Of a stretch of 64,000 nt of DNA, positions 27,181 through 35,894 are shown piece after piece (within the stretch, counting starts at the first letter, position 1; each line of letters opens with the position of its first letter). This DNA comes from Thermocoleostomius sinensis A174. GTDB taxonomy: Bacteria > Cyanobacteriota > Cyanobacteriia > Elainellales > Elainellaceae. The notes beneath the pieces are model-generated. The model did no database searches. It saw only the letters and a list, made by a program, of their open reading frames with translations, and had not been told where the DNA came from. The DNA lies in contig NZ_CP113797.1 of assembly GCF_026802175.1 (NCBI RefSeq), forward strand, positions 3,139,026 through 3,203,025, given 5' to 3'. Position numbers and translations under genes: made by a program.

Positions 27181-27942
27181 CTAGTGTTGATGGCGGTATC
27201 GAGCAAACTGAGGTCCATACGCGGCTATCAGATTTTCGATAGAGAGGGTAACGTCCGGTGTACCTTGGCAAACAATCGATCGATTCAAACAAATTACCTG
27301 GTCGCAGAATCGACTGACCATCTCTAAATCATGAGAAATTTGCAAAATCGTCCAGCCATGGTTCAACTTTAGTTGATTCAACAAGTGATAGAATTCCGCT
27401 TCGGCTTGATAGTCGAGTCCTGCTGGGGCTTCGTCTAGGATGAGCAAACGACGTGGTTGTACCAAGCAATAGGCCAGCAGCACCCGCTTGGTTTCACCAC
27501 CAGATAATCTGCCGATCGACTGGTGAATGAGATGACAGGCATTCACTCGCGTTAGGGCCTGCACCACCGCCCGCTGCCGAGCGATTCGGCTTCGCCACGG
27601 CAAGCTGATTCCAGGACGCCCCCATCCCAACGCTACAAATTCTGCAACCGTCATAGGAATGCCACGATCGAACAAAAAGCTCTGCGGCAAATAGGCAATC
27701 TGAGGACGAACAGACACCGGAATTTTTCCAGCGCGAATCGATCGCCCCAAAAGTGAGACATCACCAGACTGCCAGGGAATAATACCCAACAACGCCTGCA
27801 CCAAGGTGCTTTTTCCTGCCCCGTTTGGGCCAATTAAAGCCGTATCAGTGCCTGCCTCTAACGCAAACGATACATCGTGAACAACTTGATGCGTGCCTCG
27901 ATAAACACTTAGTCGTTCAACCGCCAACACAGTTTCCATCAA
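27181..27942 (-). CDS. znuC: Zinc ABC transporter ATP-binding protein
   Basis: A 253-residue ATPase of the metal ABC-importer type. Walker A is GPNGAGKST, the signature is RLSGGETKRVLLA and Walker B is RLLILDEAPAGLD, with the switch His in QISHD. It powers the permease encoded 43 bases downstream. Metal specificity is inferred from the His-rich substrate protein upstream. Confidence 0.92.
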   Translation of the reverse strand: MMETVLAVERLSVYRGTHQVVHDVSFALEAGTDTALIGPNGAGKSTLVQALLGIIPWQSGDVSLLGRSIRAGKIPVSVRPQIAYLPQSFLFDRGIPMTVAEFVALGWGRPGISLPWRSRIARQRAVVQALTRVNACHLIHQSIGRLSGGETKRVLLAYCLVQPRRLLILDEAPAGLDYQAEAEFYHLLNQLKLNHGWTILQISHDLEMVSRFCDQVICLNRSIVCQGTPDVTLSIENLIAAYGPQFARYRHQH

Positions 27943-27972
27943 TGCGCTGCCCCGCCTGCCATGCTTAGCCTA

Positions 27973-29163
27973 CTATGCGGTAAGGCAATCGAGCAGAGCG
28001 ATCGAACGGGGAAACTGAGCGACCGTCCATCTCAGGGTAGAGGCTTGGGATTGTTCAAAAGCAGACCTGAGGTTTTCAACGTTTTCCCGCATGATTCTTA
28101 GGTAATAGTCTGCGGATAGACTGTCCGACCCACCTGTTTCCATCGGATCAAAACTGCTGACCTGCACATCCAAATCACTTGCCAGGGCCGAAAACTTGCT
28201 GTTGCTGGCTTGAGGTTCCGTCAGTAGAACCTTCAGATTAGCGCTGCCTGCGGTTTCTAATACCCGTTTTACATCATCGGGCGAGGGATTCTCTTCAGGC
28301 AAACCAACTAAATACTCTGCCTCTAAGGCATAGCGTTGGGCAAAGTAAAAAGCAAAGTCGTGATAGGTGACAAACTTCTGCCCCCTATAGGGTTGCAGCA
28401 TTTCAGCAATTTCCGCATCGAGCGTTTCCAACTCCTGAATGTAAGCGGCTGCATTTTCGGTGTAGATGGCTTCACCCTCTGGATCAACAGCAATTAGACC
28501 GTCGCGGATGTTCTCCACTTGTTGAATGGCCTTTTGGGGATCAAGCCAAATATGCGGATCGAACTCACCATGAGCATGGGCATGGGACGTGCCTGTGGTT
28601 GCAGTAGACAGATCTTCCTGATCGTGAGCGTGATCATGATCGTGGGCGTGATCGCCGTGGGCATGAGCTTCATCATGTGCGTGGCTATGTCCGTATGGCT
28701 CTTCGTTTGCAATGGGTACAATGCCTTCGCTGGTGTCGATAACCTGCAAATTTGGATTGTTGGCATTTTCGATCAAGCTGTCGAGAAACGTTTCTAGTTC
28801 TAATCCGTTTTGCACCAACACATCCGCCGCTGCGATCGCGCGCACATCATCGGGTTTAGCTTGAAAATCGTGAGGGCCAACGTTAGGAGGCAACAAATAG
28901 GTTACTTCAGCCCGATCACCTGCCACAGCTTCTGTAAAGTTTGTGACAGGAATGGTCGTCGTGACAATGGTCAACGTTTCGGCATCGGACGTGTCAGCAG
29001 AAGCTACCGGATTCGTGGTATCTGTGCCCGCAGAATCGGTTGCTGTGGGTGTAGATGGTGCACAGCTACCTAGACCGGTCGCAAAGGTAGCGATTGCACT
29101 CAACAGCACCAATTTACGAGAAAGCTTAGGGGGACGGGAAGATAGATTGCTTAACTGAGACAT
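27973..29163 (-). CDS. znuA: Zinc-binding lipoprotein of ABC importer
   Basis: A 396-residue periplasmic substrate-binding protein of the cluster A-I metal family. The start at 29163 gives an N-terminal signal with lipobox LGSC, so the mature protein is lipid-anchored. A long His/Asp-rich loop (HDEAHAHGDHAHDHDHAHD) between GHSH and EFDPHIWLDP marks zinc-specific members; the coordinating histidines include those in GPHDFQ, DPHIW and TYHDFA. The operon runs znuA-znuC-znuB, with Zur-box-like sites 130-190 bases upstream. Confidence 0.92.
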   Translation of the reverse strand: MSQLSNLSSRPPKLSRKLVLLSAIATFATGLGSCAPSTPTATDSAGTDTTNPVASADTSDAETLTIVTTTIPVTNFTEAVAGDRAEVTYLLPPNVGPHDFQAKPDDVRAIAAADVLVQNGLELETFLDSLIENANNPNLQVIDTSEGIVPIANEEPYGHSHAHDEAHAHGDHAHDHDHAHDQEDLSTATTGTSHAHAHGEFDPHIWLDPQKAIQQVENIRDGLIAVDPEGEAIYTENAAAYIQELETLDAEIAEMLQPYRGQKFVTYHDFAFYFAQRYALEAEYLVGLPEENPSPDDVKRVLETAGSANLKVLLTEPQASNSKFSALASDLDVQVSSFDPMETGGSDSLSADYYLRIMRENVENLRSAFEQSQASTLRWTVAQFPRSIALLDCLTA

Positions 29164-29297
29164 GATCTTGTCAGTAAGAACGCAACTACTTAGCAGATGA
29201 TGTCGAAACATTAGAAACCTGCGATCGAACCGGGATTGCTCCAACGGTTCCTGTCAAGAGACAGCCACAACTGGGCCGATCTACTAAACTTCAATAA

Positions 29298-29312
29298 TGA
29301 TAACGATTCTCT
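29298..29312. promoter_or_regulatory. Zur-box-like site 1 of znuA
   Basis: TGATAACGATTCTCT resembles the 7-1-7 Fur/Zur inverted-repeat consensus (TGATAATnATTATCA-like). It lies about 135 bases before the znuA start. Confidence 0.55.
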
Positions 29313-29330
29313 TGCTCAAAAAACTAAAAA

Positions 29331-29346
29331 GATAATAATTCTCATT
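29331..29346. promoter_or_regulatory. Zur-box-like site 2 of znuA
   Basis: GATAATAATTCTCATT is a second near-match to the same consensus, 20 bases beyond site 1. Paired sites at a zinc-uptake operon fit repression by Zur when zinc is sufficient. Confidence 0.6.
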
Positions 29347-29611
29347 GTCTACATCCTCAGAAGGCGATCAAAGGGTGTTCAAGCCAGGGATTTTGAGCAC
29401 TAGCGAAGCCACCTATCATCCCTGCTTCTATCGTTGGTATAGAAGTTTGCATCTTTAAGCAAGTTTTATCTCCACCTTTGGGCCTGGATGAAACGTACCT
29501 TCTGACAGACAAATAGGAAGGGGGGATGGCGATAAGTTGAGTAGTGTTGCTCCTTACAAGTAGCGATTAACTCGAAAAATTTACAACCTACCAGGTATGA
29601 AGGAGATTAGA

Positions 29612-30118
29612 ATGCGTCTAACCAAAAGCGAAAATCTTTTCAAGAAGTTAGCAGTGATTGCTGGACTGGCTGGTGCAAGTGCACTGATGGGCTTACCAGT
29701 GATGGCAATGGAGAGCCTTGTTGCCCAAAGTGGCACCACTAGAAATCCTGTCAACCCAGCAAACCCCGATGCAACGGGTGGTGGCGCGTTTGAACAAGAG
29801 CCTTCGGGTCAGCCCTTGCCTTCCACACCTGGCACCACCGACCAAATGAACCAGGACGGCACCATGATGGACGAAAGCACAGGCGGCGGTGCTGGTGGTG
29901 TTGAGCAAACCAATCCTGTCAACCCTGCAAACCCCGATGCAACAGGTGGCGGCGCGTTTGAACGAGAGCCTTCGGGTCAGCCCTTGCCTTCCACACCTGG
30001 CACCACCGATGATTCTAATGACTTTGGTACTCCTCAAAGCGGTACCACCACTGATGATGCAGTGGGCGGCGGTGCTGGTGGCGCGGCGGGAACTGGAGCA
30101 GTGCGTGCACTATGGTAA
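29612..30118 (+). CDS. Secreted low-complexity protein with two 33-residue repeats
   Basis: A 168-residue protein with a signal peptide (cleavage near PVMAMES) and a Gly/Pro/Thr-rich body. The ATG at 29612 follows AAGGAG at good spacing. Two almost identical units, NPVNPANPDATGGGAFE and EPSGQPLPSTPGTTD in order, occur at about residues 45-77 and 101-133, joined by a GGGAGG segment that recurs at the end. It is likely periplasmic or extracellular and disordered. I do not recognise a family. It stands alone with its own promoter. Confidence 0.75.
   Translation: MRLTKSENLFKKLAVIAGLAGASALMGLPVMAMESLVAQSGTTRNPVNPANPDATGGGAFEQEPSGQPLPSTPGTTDQMNQDGTMMDESTGGGAGGVEQTNPVNPANPDATGGGAFEREPSGQPLPSTPGTTDDSNDFGTPQSGTTTDDAVGGGAGGAAGTGAVRALW
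29744..30010. repeat. 99-bp direct repeat within the secreted protein gene
   Basis: 29744-29842 and 29912-30010 are near-identical at DNA level, implying a recent in-frame duplication. Confidence 0.85.
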
Positions 30119-30279
30119 GGATTTGATTTGATAGTGAAGTTGAGCAATAGTTTCATTTATGTATACGTTGCTCATCCATCCATAATAAGAGCATAACGGC
30201 AACTCCTCCCTTGACCTGTTTATAACCCAACTGGTTGTAACCCGCAGAGTGGAGGAGTTTCACTGTAGACGATCGAAAT

Positions 30280-30945
30280 CTAGTAGGAAGGAAGCGTCTC
30301 CTGAGAAGCGCTATGCTGATGGGGTGGAAACATAGCACCCTGCGTGAGTCCATGCTGTGTGCTTAGATCATAATCAATGTCTCGCTGATTATAGTGCTGC
30401 ACAATTTGTCGCGTGGTTCTACTGATAGCTTCTCTCAATGCAGTACAGGAAGGATAAGCCGGAAACTGATTTAATGTACGGGTAATTTCGGTAGCAGCCG
30501 CAACGCCGTGCGCCATATGTCCGTTTTCATGAAGTTGCAGTGCTCCTACATACTGATTCCAAGCAGCAACCACGGAACCAGACGCCTCTGCTGGAACATT
30601 CCACCACGGTAACGTAAATGTGACATCCACGCTGCTTTCAACCCCAGTCACCGTACAGCCCTCGTTTGTAGTGGCGTAGTTATAAGACCAGCGCACATGC
30701 CAGTGTGTATAGCCGTCGTATGGGCGTTCGGCTAATTCGCCGTGGGGGCCGTATCGCAACATTTCAGCCCGCAAATCCATAGCCGTTGTACCGGAAATAG
30801 GATAGTAATTGTAGTGGACACGCACGATCGGAGTAGGCGTTTTCTCAAGTGTGATGTCAGGAATGGTAGGCGCAGGGGACGGAACACTGGCCGAGGCAAG
30901 AGTGGAAGTAAGCAACCAGGGAACAACAAGTTGAAAATTGAACAC
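30280..30945 (-). CDS. Secreted DUF922 zinc-dependent protease-like protein
   Basis: A 221-residue exported protein with an N-terminal hydrophobic signal (LVVPWLLTSTLASASV) and a DUF922 domain, a family predicted to be zinc peptidases. HENGHMAHGV contains the HExxH metalloprotease signature. VHYNYYPISGTTAMDLRAEM is the typical beginning of the domain and two cysteines (in EGCTVTG and YPSCTAL) may pair. The substrate is unknown. Confidence 0.85.
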   Translation of the reverse strand: MFNFQLVVPWLLTSTLASASVPSPAPTIPDITLEKTPTPIVRVHYNYYPISGTTAMDLRAEMLRYGPHGELAERPYDGYTHWHVRWSYNYATTNEGCTVTGVESSVDVTFTLPWWNVPAEASGSVVAAWNQYVGALQLHENGHMAHGVAAATEITRTLNQFPAYPSCTALREAISRTTRQIVQHYNQRDIDYDLSTQHGLTQGAMFPPHQHSASQETLPSY

Positions 30946-31180
30946 ATCTATGCCTTTAGATAGAGGTCATATTCACAGGATTCCCTACATTTTGTTGTAT
31001 CTCCGTATCGTGCAGCATTATTTAAGATGATTTCAGAAAACTTTATTTTTTTTTGCTTTATTCTGCTAAAGCGCTAGACTTTCAGTCAGAAGTATGGCCT
31101 TGCGTATTTTGAACAAGCGACCTTGCGTCGTTTTAAGCTTTGCGCTTTAAGTTTTGAATTTAAAAAAGAGGATGAAAACA

Positions 31181-31459
31181 ATGGAGCGATCGAAATCAGC
31201 GCAGCCCTCCGATTCAGGTCCTAATTCAGCTAAAACCAACCAACCAAAATCTACTATTGAGGCTTTAAACGAGCTTGATGCAACTATTCACTCAGAGGAA
31301 CAAGGTCTAGACGAAGTTAAGGTAAGCCTAGATGATCTTAATCGCATGGCTGAAGAGGACGATAGGTTTGTTGAAGGGAACACTGAGGATGATTCTGACT
31401 TTGATGCGAATCCTGATGCAAATCAGAATGCCCCTGAATCTTCTAGGTCATTAGATTAG
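31181..31459 (+). CDS. Small acidic hypothetical protein
   Basis: A 92-residue hydrophilic protein rich in Asp, Glu, Asn and Ser, with a central segment STIEALNELDATIHSEEQGL that looks helical, and a disordered tail. The ATG at 31181 lies nine bases after AGAGG, better placed than the ATG at 31172. No family is recognised; it may be a small stress-type disordered protein. A large hairpin follows. Confidence 0.5.
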   Translation: MERSKSAQPSDSGPNSAKTNQPKSTIEALNELDATIHSEEQGLDEVKVSLDDLNRMAEEDDRFVEGNTEDDSDFDANPDANQNAPESSRSLD

Positions 31460-31483
31460 TAACTCATTCAGTAACAAAAGTAA

Positions 31484-31557
31484 ACGAGAGAACTATAAGC
31501 CATCGTTAAAACGCCAAAAGGTCTAATGTCCGTTTGATGGAGCTTCAGTTCTCTCGT
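31484..31557. repeat. Large imperfect hairpin
   Basis: ACGAGAGAACT (31484-31494) pairs with AGTTCTCTCGT (31547-31557); inside, AAGCCATC pairs with GATGG-A-GCTT (one bulge) and AAACG with CGTTT. The 74-base structure follows the acidic protein gene and lacks a T run. Confidence 0.55.
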
Positions 31558-31674
31558 AAATTCAGAGTGCTAGCTAGTAGCGTATTCGGTTTATATTTTT
31601 ATTGCGTCTATCAAAGGATTAACTAGCCATTACACGCACCTGTGCCAATCAGTACAGTTCATACCATCATAGTG

Positions 31675-32016
31675 CTAGTTTTCGTCACGGCCGTGCATCT
31701 CTGCGGGGGGACTGGTTGCTTCGATCGCAGTAAAGGGTTCTAAGATTTTGTAGGTGTGATTTGCGCCAGCCGGAACAACCCAAGAACTGCCCGGCTCAAG
31801 TAAAATCATTTGTCCCTCAATGTACAGTTCAGCAAACCCATCAATTACATATCCAACGGTTTCATAATCTCGCCGTGATTCCGGTTTAGAGTCTCCGGGG
31901 TGTTCTTTCTCCCAAAGCCGCATCGATACCCGTTTGCCAGACGCTAAATATTTTTGCCCCATTTCGCCTATGGGTGAGGATTGAGAGTCAACTTTAGTTA
32001 CACTTGTATCCGTCAT
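31675..32016 (-). CDS. Cupin-domain protein
   Basis: A 113-residue single beta-barrel cupin. GYVIDGFAELYIEGQMILLEPGSSWVVPAGANHTYKILE, described as two motifs, gives the G-x5-G and H-containing second cupin motif (PAGANHTY), though the first motif lacks the usual two histidines. AAGGAGAAAATC precedes the ATG. The metal and substrate are unknown; such small cupins often bind a small ligand. Confidence 0.8.
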   Translation of the reverse strand: MTDTSVTKVDSQSSPIGEMGQKYLASGKRVSMRLWEKEHPGDSKPESRRDYETVGYVIDGFAELYIEGQMILLEPGSSWVVPAGANHTYKILEPFTAIEATSPPAEMHGRDEN

Positions 32017-32371
32017 GATTTTCTCCTTAAAGACTAGCGGCGTTCACGTAGAAGCTGCAATTTGTGGCTATTGCCAGTGTTAAATTTGCGCGTAATTCAG
32101 TTTGCTGATTATCTTGACATATAACAGCGATCGTGTGCTCTACCAATCGTTAGGCTTTTGCTTGAATTGCGCAGAATTAATTCATCAATTGCATGATGTT
32201 ATCTTCTTATCTTTAGCACCCGCACCTGACAAATTTCCTGTCATTTGTATCAGAACTGAGTCCGTTCAGCCCTTTCGCCCCTTGGCTCTCCAGGTTTGGA
32301 AGTAACTGGATTGAAGTTCCCCAAGTGTGGGAGGTTGAAAGGGCAAGTGCGCAAGTCAAGGATGTCTAGGG
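32017..32371. other. Intergenic region
   Basis: About 355 bases between the cupin and the sulfotransferase gene. A 67-codon frame at 32102-32305 shows no family character and was not accepted. Nothing else is seen. Confidence 0.35.
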
Positions 32372-33127
32372 TTAGCTTGGAGTAGAATGCAAAAACTCCG
32401 ACGCAGGGTAGGTATTGTGTGCACACCAGTCTTTCACCCGATCGCCAATGAGGATTGCTTCCTGGCTAGACAAATCATGTCGCCAACGTCCTACTTGTGC
32501 CGAATTAATGTGATTCATGTGCAGTAACGTTTCTTCGTCATGATAATCGACAATTTCGCGATGATCGTTGGGTGCTAGGGGCGTTTGCAGTAAGGTGTTG
32601 GTAAACTGTTGAATTCGCACCTGTTGAATCTCGATGGAGTAATCTGCGGCAATTGCTTGACACTCATTTGGCTTCAAGTTGATGCCGAGATGCTTAGCGA
32701 TTCGATCGACTTCATGGGGAAGATCAGACATGATAGTTTCATAGCGAGAAATCAAAACATTGGGTAATTCAGTCCAGCGCTTGTGGTTTTCCAAACATTG
32801 CTCAATGAATCCTTCCTCCCAAACAGAGTCAAAGGATTTGTTACGTTGTCTCATGCTAGAAACAAAAACATCTCGAATGTCACGAAATGTATAAATTCCG
32901 ATTGCATTCCCTTGCCAAAACTCTGCTGCGATTGGTTCGGTACAGGTATGAACTTTGATCACTTTTAACTCAGGCTCATGAATATATCGATCGCGCACTG
33001 CATTAAACCGCAGGGCATCAATCCAGCCAATTTGCTGACCCAATTGATTGTCTTTGACAAGCCGTGAAGTAATTTGAAACTGTAAGGTAGAAGCAGAGCG
33101 ATACATCCCACAACAGAAGACCCACAT
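32372..33127 (-). CDS. Sulfotransferase family protein
   Basis: A 251-residue PAPS-dependent sulfotransferase-like enzyme. CCGMYRSASTLQ at residues 5-16 matches the 5'-phosphosulfate-binding loop, FRDIRDVFVSSMRQ the central 3'-phosphate-binding R-D-x-S region, and GRWRHDLS near the C-terminus the conserved G-x-W-R motif. It probably sulfates a carbohydrate, lipid or small molecule; no clue to which. It lies downstream of the PPIase and PPC-repeat genes on the same strand and may belong with them. Confidence 0.82.
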   Translation of the reverse strand: MWVFCCGMYRSASTLQFQITSRLVKDNQLGQQIGWIDALRFNAVRDRYIHEPELKVIKVHTCTEPIAAEFWQGNAIGIYTFRDIRDVFVSSMRQRNKSFDSVWEEGFIEQCLENHKRWTELPNVLISRYETIMSDLPHEVDRIAKHLGINLKPNECQAIAADYSIEIQQVRIQQFTNTLLQTPLAPNDHREIVDYHDEETLLHMNHINSAQVGRWRHDLSSQEAILIGDRVKDWCAHNTYPASEFLHSTPS

Positions 33128-33186
33128 ATCATTCCTCTACATCATCTGCAATAACTGCAATAACAATGAGATGATAGTGAGAAAAC

Positions 33187-33912
33187 TCAGGATTGCCAAT
33201 GCAAAGTCCCCTGTGGACAGAGAATGCTGAGGCGGTTATCGAGCCATTTCTCAAATAAGTCATTTAGCAATCGTTGCCGCATTGGTTCATCCAGTTGCGC
33301 TGCTATTCGTTGTTCGACTCGTAAAATGATCCACCATTCGCCCAGTTGCATCGGAGGTTGAAGCTGTCCCAAGGGACTATGGGCAAGAAGTTGTGCAAAC
33401 GCAGGATGATAGCTTCCTATCTCTATAGGCCCAATTAACCCTTCCGTTTGCGCTTCGGTTCCTTGAGAGTAGAGTCGAGCTAGTTCTGCGAAGGACTGTT
33501 CGTTAGAGTTGATGCGGAAATACAATTCATTGAGGAGATCTCGATCATGCGTGCGAATCAATGAATAAATTACTTTTGTGAGTTGGTGTTGCCGCTGTAA
33601 GAAATACAGATCAATTTGATCTCCCCATTTGAGTTGCTTAAATTTCTCAATCTTTAGCCGTCGAATTACTTGCTGGTCTTCCTGTGGCAACTCAATTTGT
33701 AATTCAGTGTCATATTTAGAGGTTAAATTCTCGGTTGCTTGTTTCTCAATTTTGATGGCTGCAAGCTCATCATTGGATATGAGCACTGATTCGATCGCTT
33801 GATCAAGAACCAATTCACGCACTAAATCCAGCAACAGATGATAGCGGATGAGCAGTGGTAGTACCTCGTCTGAGGCGATCGATTGATGATTCACCTGTAA
33901 GACTGTATTCAT
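33187..33912 (-). CDS. Parvulin-type peptidyl-prolyl isomerase
   Basis: A 241-residue protein with an N-terminal SurA/PrsA-like helical part and a C-terminal PpiC domain: RINSNEQSFAELARLYSQG, then GLIGPIEIGSYHPAFAQLL, ending with an LGEWWIILRVEQR strand. There is no signal peptide, so it would act in the cytosol. In cyanobacteria such isomerases often sit beside type I secretion genes or large PPC/RTX proteins. It lies 67 bases downstream of the PPC-repeat protein gene and may help its folding or export. Confidence 0.85.
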   Translation of the reverse strand: MNTVLQVNHQSIASDEVLPLLIRYHLLLDLVRELVLDQAIESVLISNDELAAIKIEKQATENLTSKYDTELQIELPQEDQQVIRRLKIEKFKQLKWGDQIDLYFLQRQHQLTKVIYSLIRTHDRDLLNELYFRINSNEQSFAELARLYSQGTEAQTEGLIGPIEIGSYHPAFAQLLAHSPLGQLQPPMQLGEWWIILRVEQRIAAQLDEPMRQRLLNDLFEKWLDNRLSILCPQGTLHWQS

Positions 33913-33978
33913 GATCCAGACTCACCAGAGAAGGATGCACGTAAACGGGGGCGTTTCCGCCCCCATTCTTGTTAAGGG

Positions 33979-35439
33979 TTATGAGATAGACAATGTGTAA
34001 GGTGTGCTGCCAGTGCTGGGGAAGAGATAAACCTGCGCAAAGTAGTTGTTGCCCGGTGACAAGAACGCTGAGATTTGCTCAGACGACGTACCACCCGCTA
34101 GTGAAGTACTAATGACCTCACCACTATCGACAACGCCATTATTGTTGATATCTCGAATGAGCCGCAGGTCGGCATCAGCTTGCAGCCCCGTTAGCGAAAG
34201 GTTGACAGTTCGAGACGATGAAACGCCAAAGCGGAAAGTGTCGGCTGCATCGTTGGTACTTACAGAGTCAAAATGAGTGGTTGTTCCAGTAAGGACGCCC
34301 ACGTTGGTTTCGGTGGGTAGAAGATTGCTAGGTGAGAAACCAGACGAACCTGTATTCGACATTTTCAGCGTATAGTTCACATTGTTGCCGCTAAACAGGT
34401 AGGTTTGTAGGAAATAGGTGCCTGCCGCCAGATTGCGCACATTAATTGCTTCGTCATTTGTACTCCCTGCCTGCGATCGCACCACTTCATCCCCAACATC
34501 GACAATGCCATTGTTGTTGCTGTCGCGGATCAAGCGCATATCCACATCTCCGCCCGAAATACCAGTCAAAGAGGCGTTAAAGTTGCCCGCACTGCCCATA
34601 GTAAAGCGGTACAAATTCTCCGAATCATTCGTGCTGACAAAGTTTGTTTGAGTGAATGGAGTACTGCTCAACGTGCCAGCATTCACATCGTTCGTCAACA
34701 GATTTCCCGGACGAAAGCCACCATTGGACATTCGCAGCGTATAGTTCGCATTGTTGCCGCTGAACAGGTAGGTTTGTAGGAAATAGGTGCCTGCCGCCAG
34801 ATTGCGCACATTAATGGCCTCATCAAGATTGCTACCGCGTGTTGAAGAAGCAATTACTACATCGCGTCCAGTTAACACCCGATCGCCGTCTACATCTCGA
34901 ATCAGCCGCATGTCCACATCAGTTCCAGCGGTGATATTAGTGAGTGACGCATTGTAGTTGCCGACGCTGCCCATCGTGAAACGAGTGACATCTGCTGTAT
35001 CATTAGTGCCAACGGAATCATTGCGCACATAGGGGGCTGCTCGCAAAACTCCAGCATCAGCTTCAACGGGAAGCAAGTTACTGGGGTTGAAGTTAGACAA
35101 ACTGAGGCGATAGTTCGTATTGCTGCTGCCAAACCGGCGCACCTGAGCAATATAAGAACCGGGTAAACTGACACGCACATTGATGGCGTCATCGGCATTG
35201 CCCCCTGCGCTCGATTGAGAGACGAGTTGATCGCGGAAATCAATGATACCGTTGTTGTTGACGTCTCGATACAGATATAGATCGGCATCTTGAGACATTC
35301 CAGTCAACGCAGCGTTAATATAATTGTTTGAGCCAGTGAGGAAAAAGCGAAAGGTATCTTCAGGATCGACGTTGCCAACAAAATTGTTGAAGCTACGAGT
35401 ACGACCAGACGGAAACAAACCCAATTCAAATTCTGCCAT
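33979..35439 (-). CDS. Four-repeat PPC protein with Ca-binding-like loops
   Basis: A 486-residue acidic protein made of four similar units of about 120 residues, each a bacterial pre-peptidase C-terminal (PPC) beta-sandwich: DTFRF at the start, a D-x-D-L-x-L-I-R-D centre, and a Y-x-L-x-L/M-S end. Each unit has a D-x-N/D-x-N-G-x-x-D loop (for example RDVNNNGIIDFRD) like an EF-hand or dockerin loop, so calcium binding is likely. There is no signal peptide or protease domain. It may leave the cell by type I secretion; this is inference. Confidence 0.85.
   Translation of the reverse strand: MAEFELGLFPSGRTRSFNNFVGNVDPEDTFRFFLTGSNNYINAALTGMSQDADLYLYRDVNNNGIIDFRDQLVSQSSAGGNADDAINVRVSLPGSYIAQVRRFGSSNTNYRLSLSNFNPSNLLPVEADAGVLRAAPYVRNDSVGTNDTADVTRFTMGSVGNYNASLTNITAGTDVDMRLIRDVDGDRVLTGRDVVIASSTRGSNLDEAINVRNLAAGTYFLQTYLFSGNNANYTLRMSNGGFRPGNLLTNDVNAGTLSSTPFTQTNFVSTNDSENLYRFTMGSAGNFNASLTGISGGDVDMRLIRDSNNNGIVDVGDEVVRSQAGSTNDEAINVRNLAAGTYFLQTYLFSGNNVNYTLKMSNTGSSGFSPSNLLPTETNVGVLTGTTTHFDSVSTNDAADTFRFGVSSSRTVNLSLTGLQADADLRLIRDINNNGVVDSGEVISTSLAGGTSSEQISAFLSPGNNYFAQVYLFPSTGSTPYTLSIS
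34381..34814. repeat. 65-bp repeat within the PPC gene
   Basis: 34381-34445 and 34750-34814 differ by a single base, spaced 369 bp (123 codons). This shows recent duplication or gene conversion between repeat units. Confidence 0.85.
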
Positions 35440-35894
35440 GGGTATACCCCCCTGATTTTGATTAAATTAGGAAATAAATGGTTGAATCAATCAGTTAAGC
35501 GAGGAACCAAACAAATAAACCAAACGTATAAATAATAAAGCGGTATTCAGGAGACGCATTGATGAATATCTAGACTTTCTACCATGACAACCAGATTGAC
35601 AATAGGAATGTAAAGACTGGAAGTCAGAAAAAGGTCAGAAAAAGGTCAGAAAAAGGTCAGATGATTTGGACTTTTAAACAGACCGTAGTCCTGAGTAGTC
35701 AATCACTTGATCAACCGATTGAAGATGACGGTAAGTTTTCAATCAATCTACTAGTTCGGCGCAACAAATTGACAACCTTCGTTGAATTATTTGACAAACT
35801 TTAATCTTATCTAAGCGAGAATATTTGTAGGGAGGTTCGCCAATCATTTCAGGTAATCCCGTGATTGCTTGTAGCTAAATCAGCCAACAGGTTT
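35440..35894. other. Intergenic region with 11-bp triplication
   Basis: About 455 bases upstream of the PPC gene. TCAGAAAAAGG is repeated three times in tandem at 35624-35660. Otherwise nothing recognised. Confidence 0.5.

Noticed and set aside
32102-32305. 67-codon plus-strand frame in a gap
   Set aside because: No ribosome site, mixed composition, no resemblance to known proteins.
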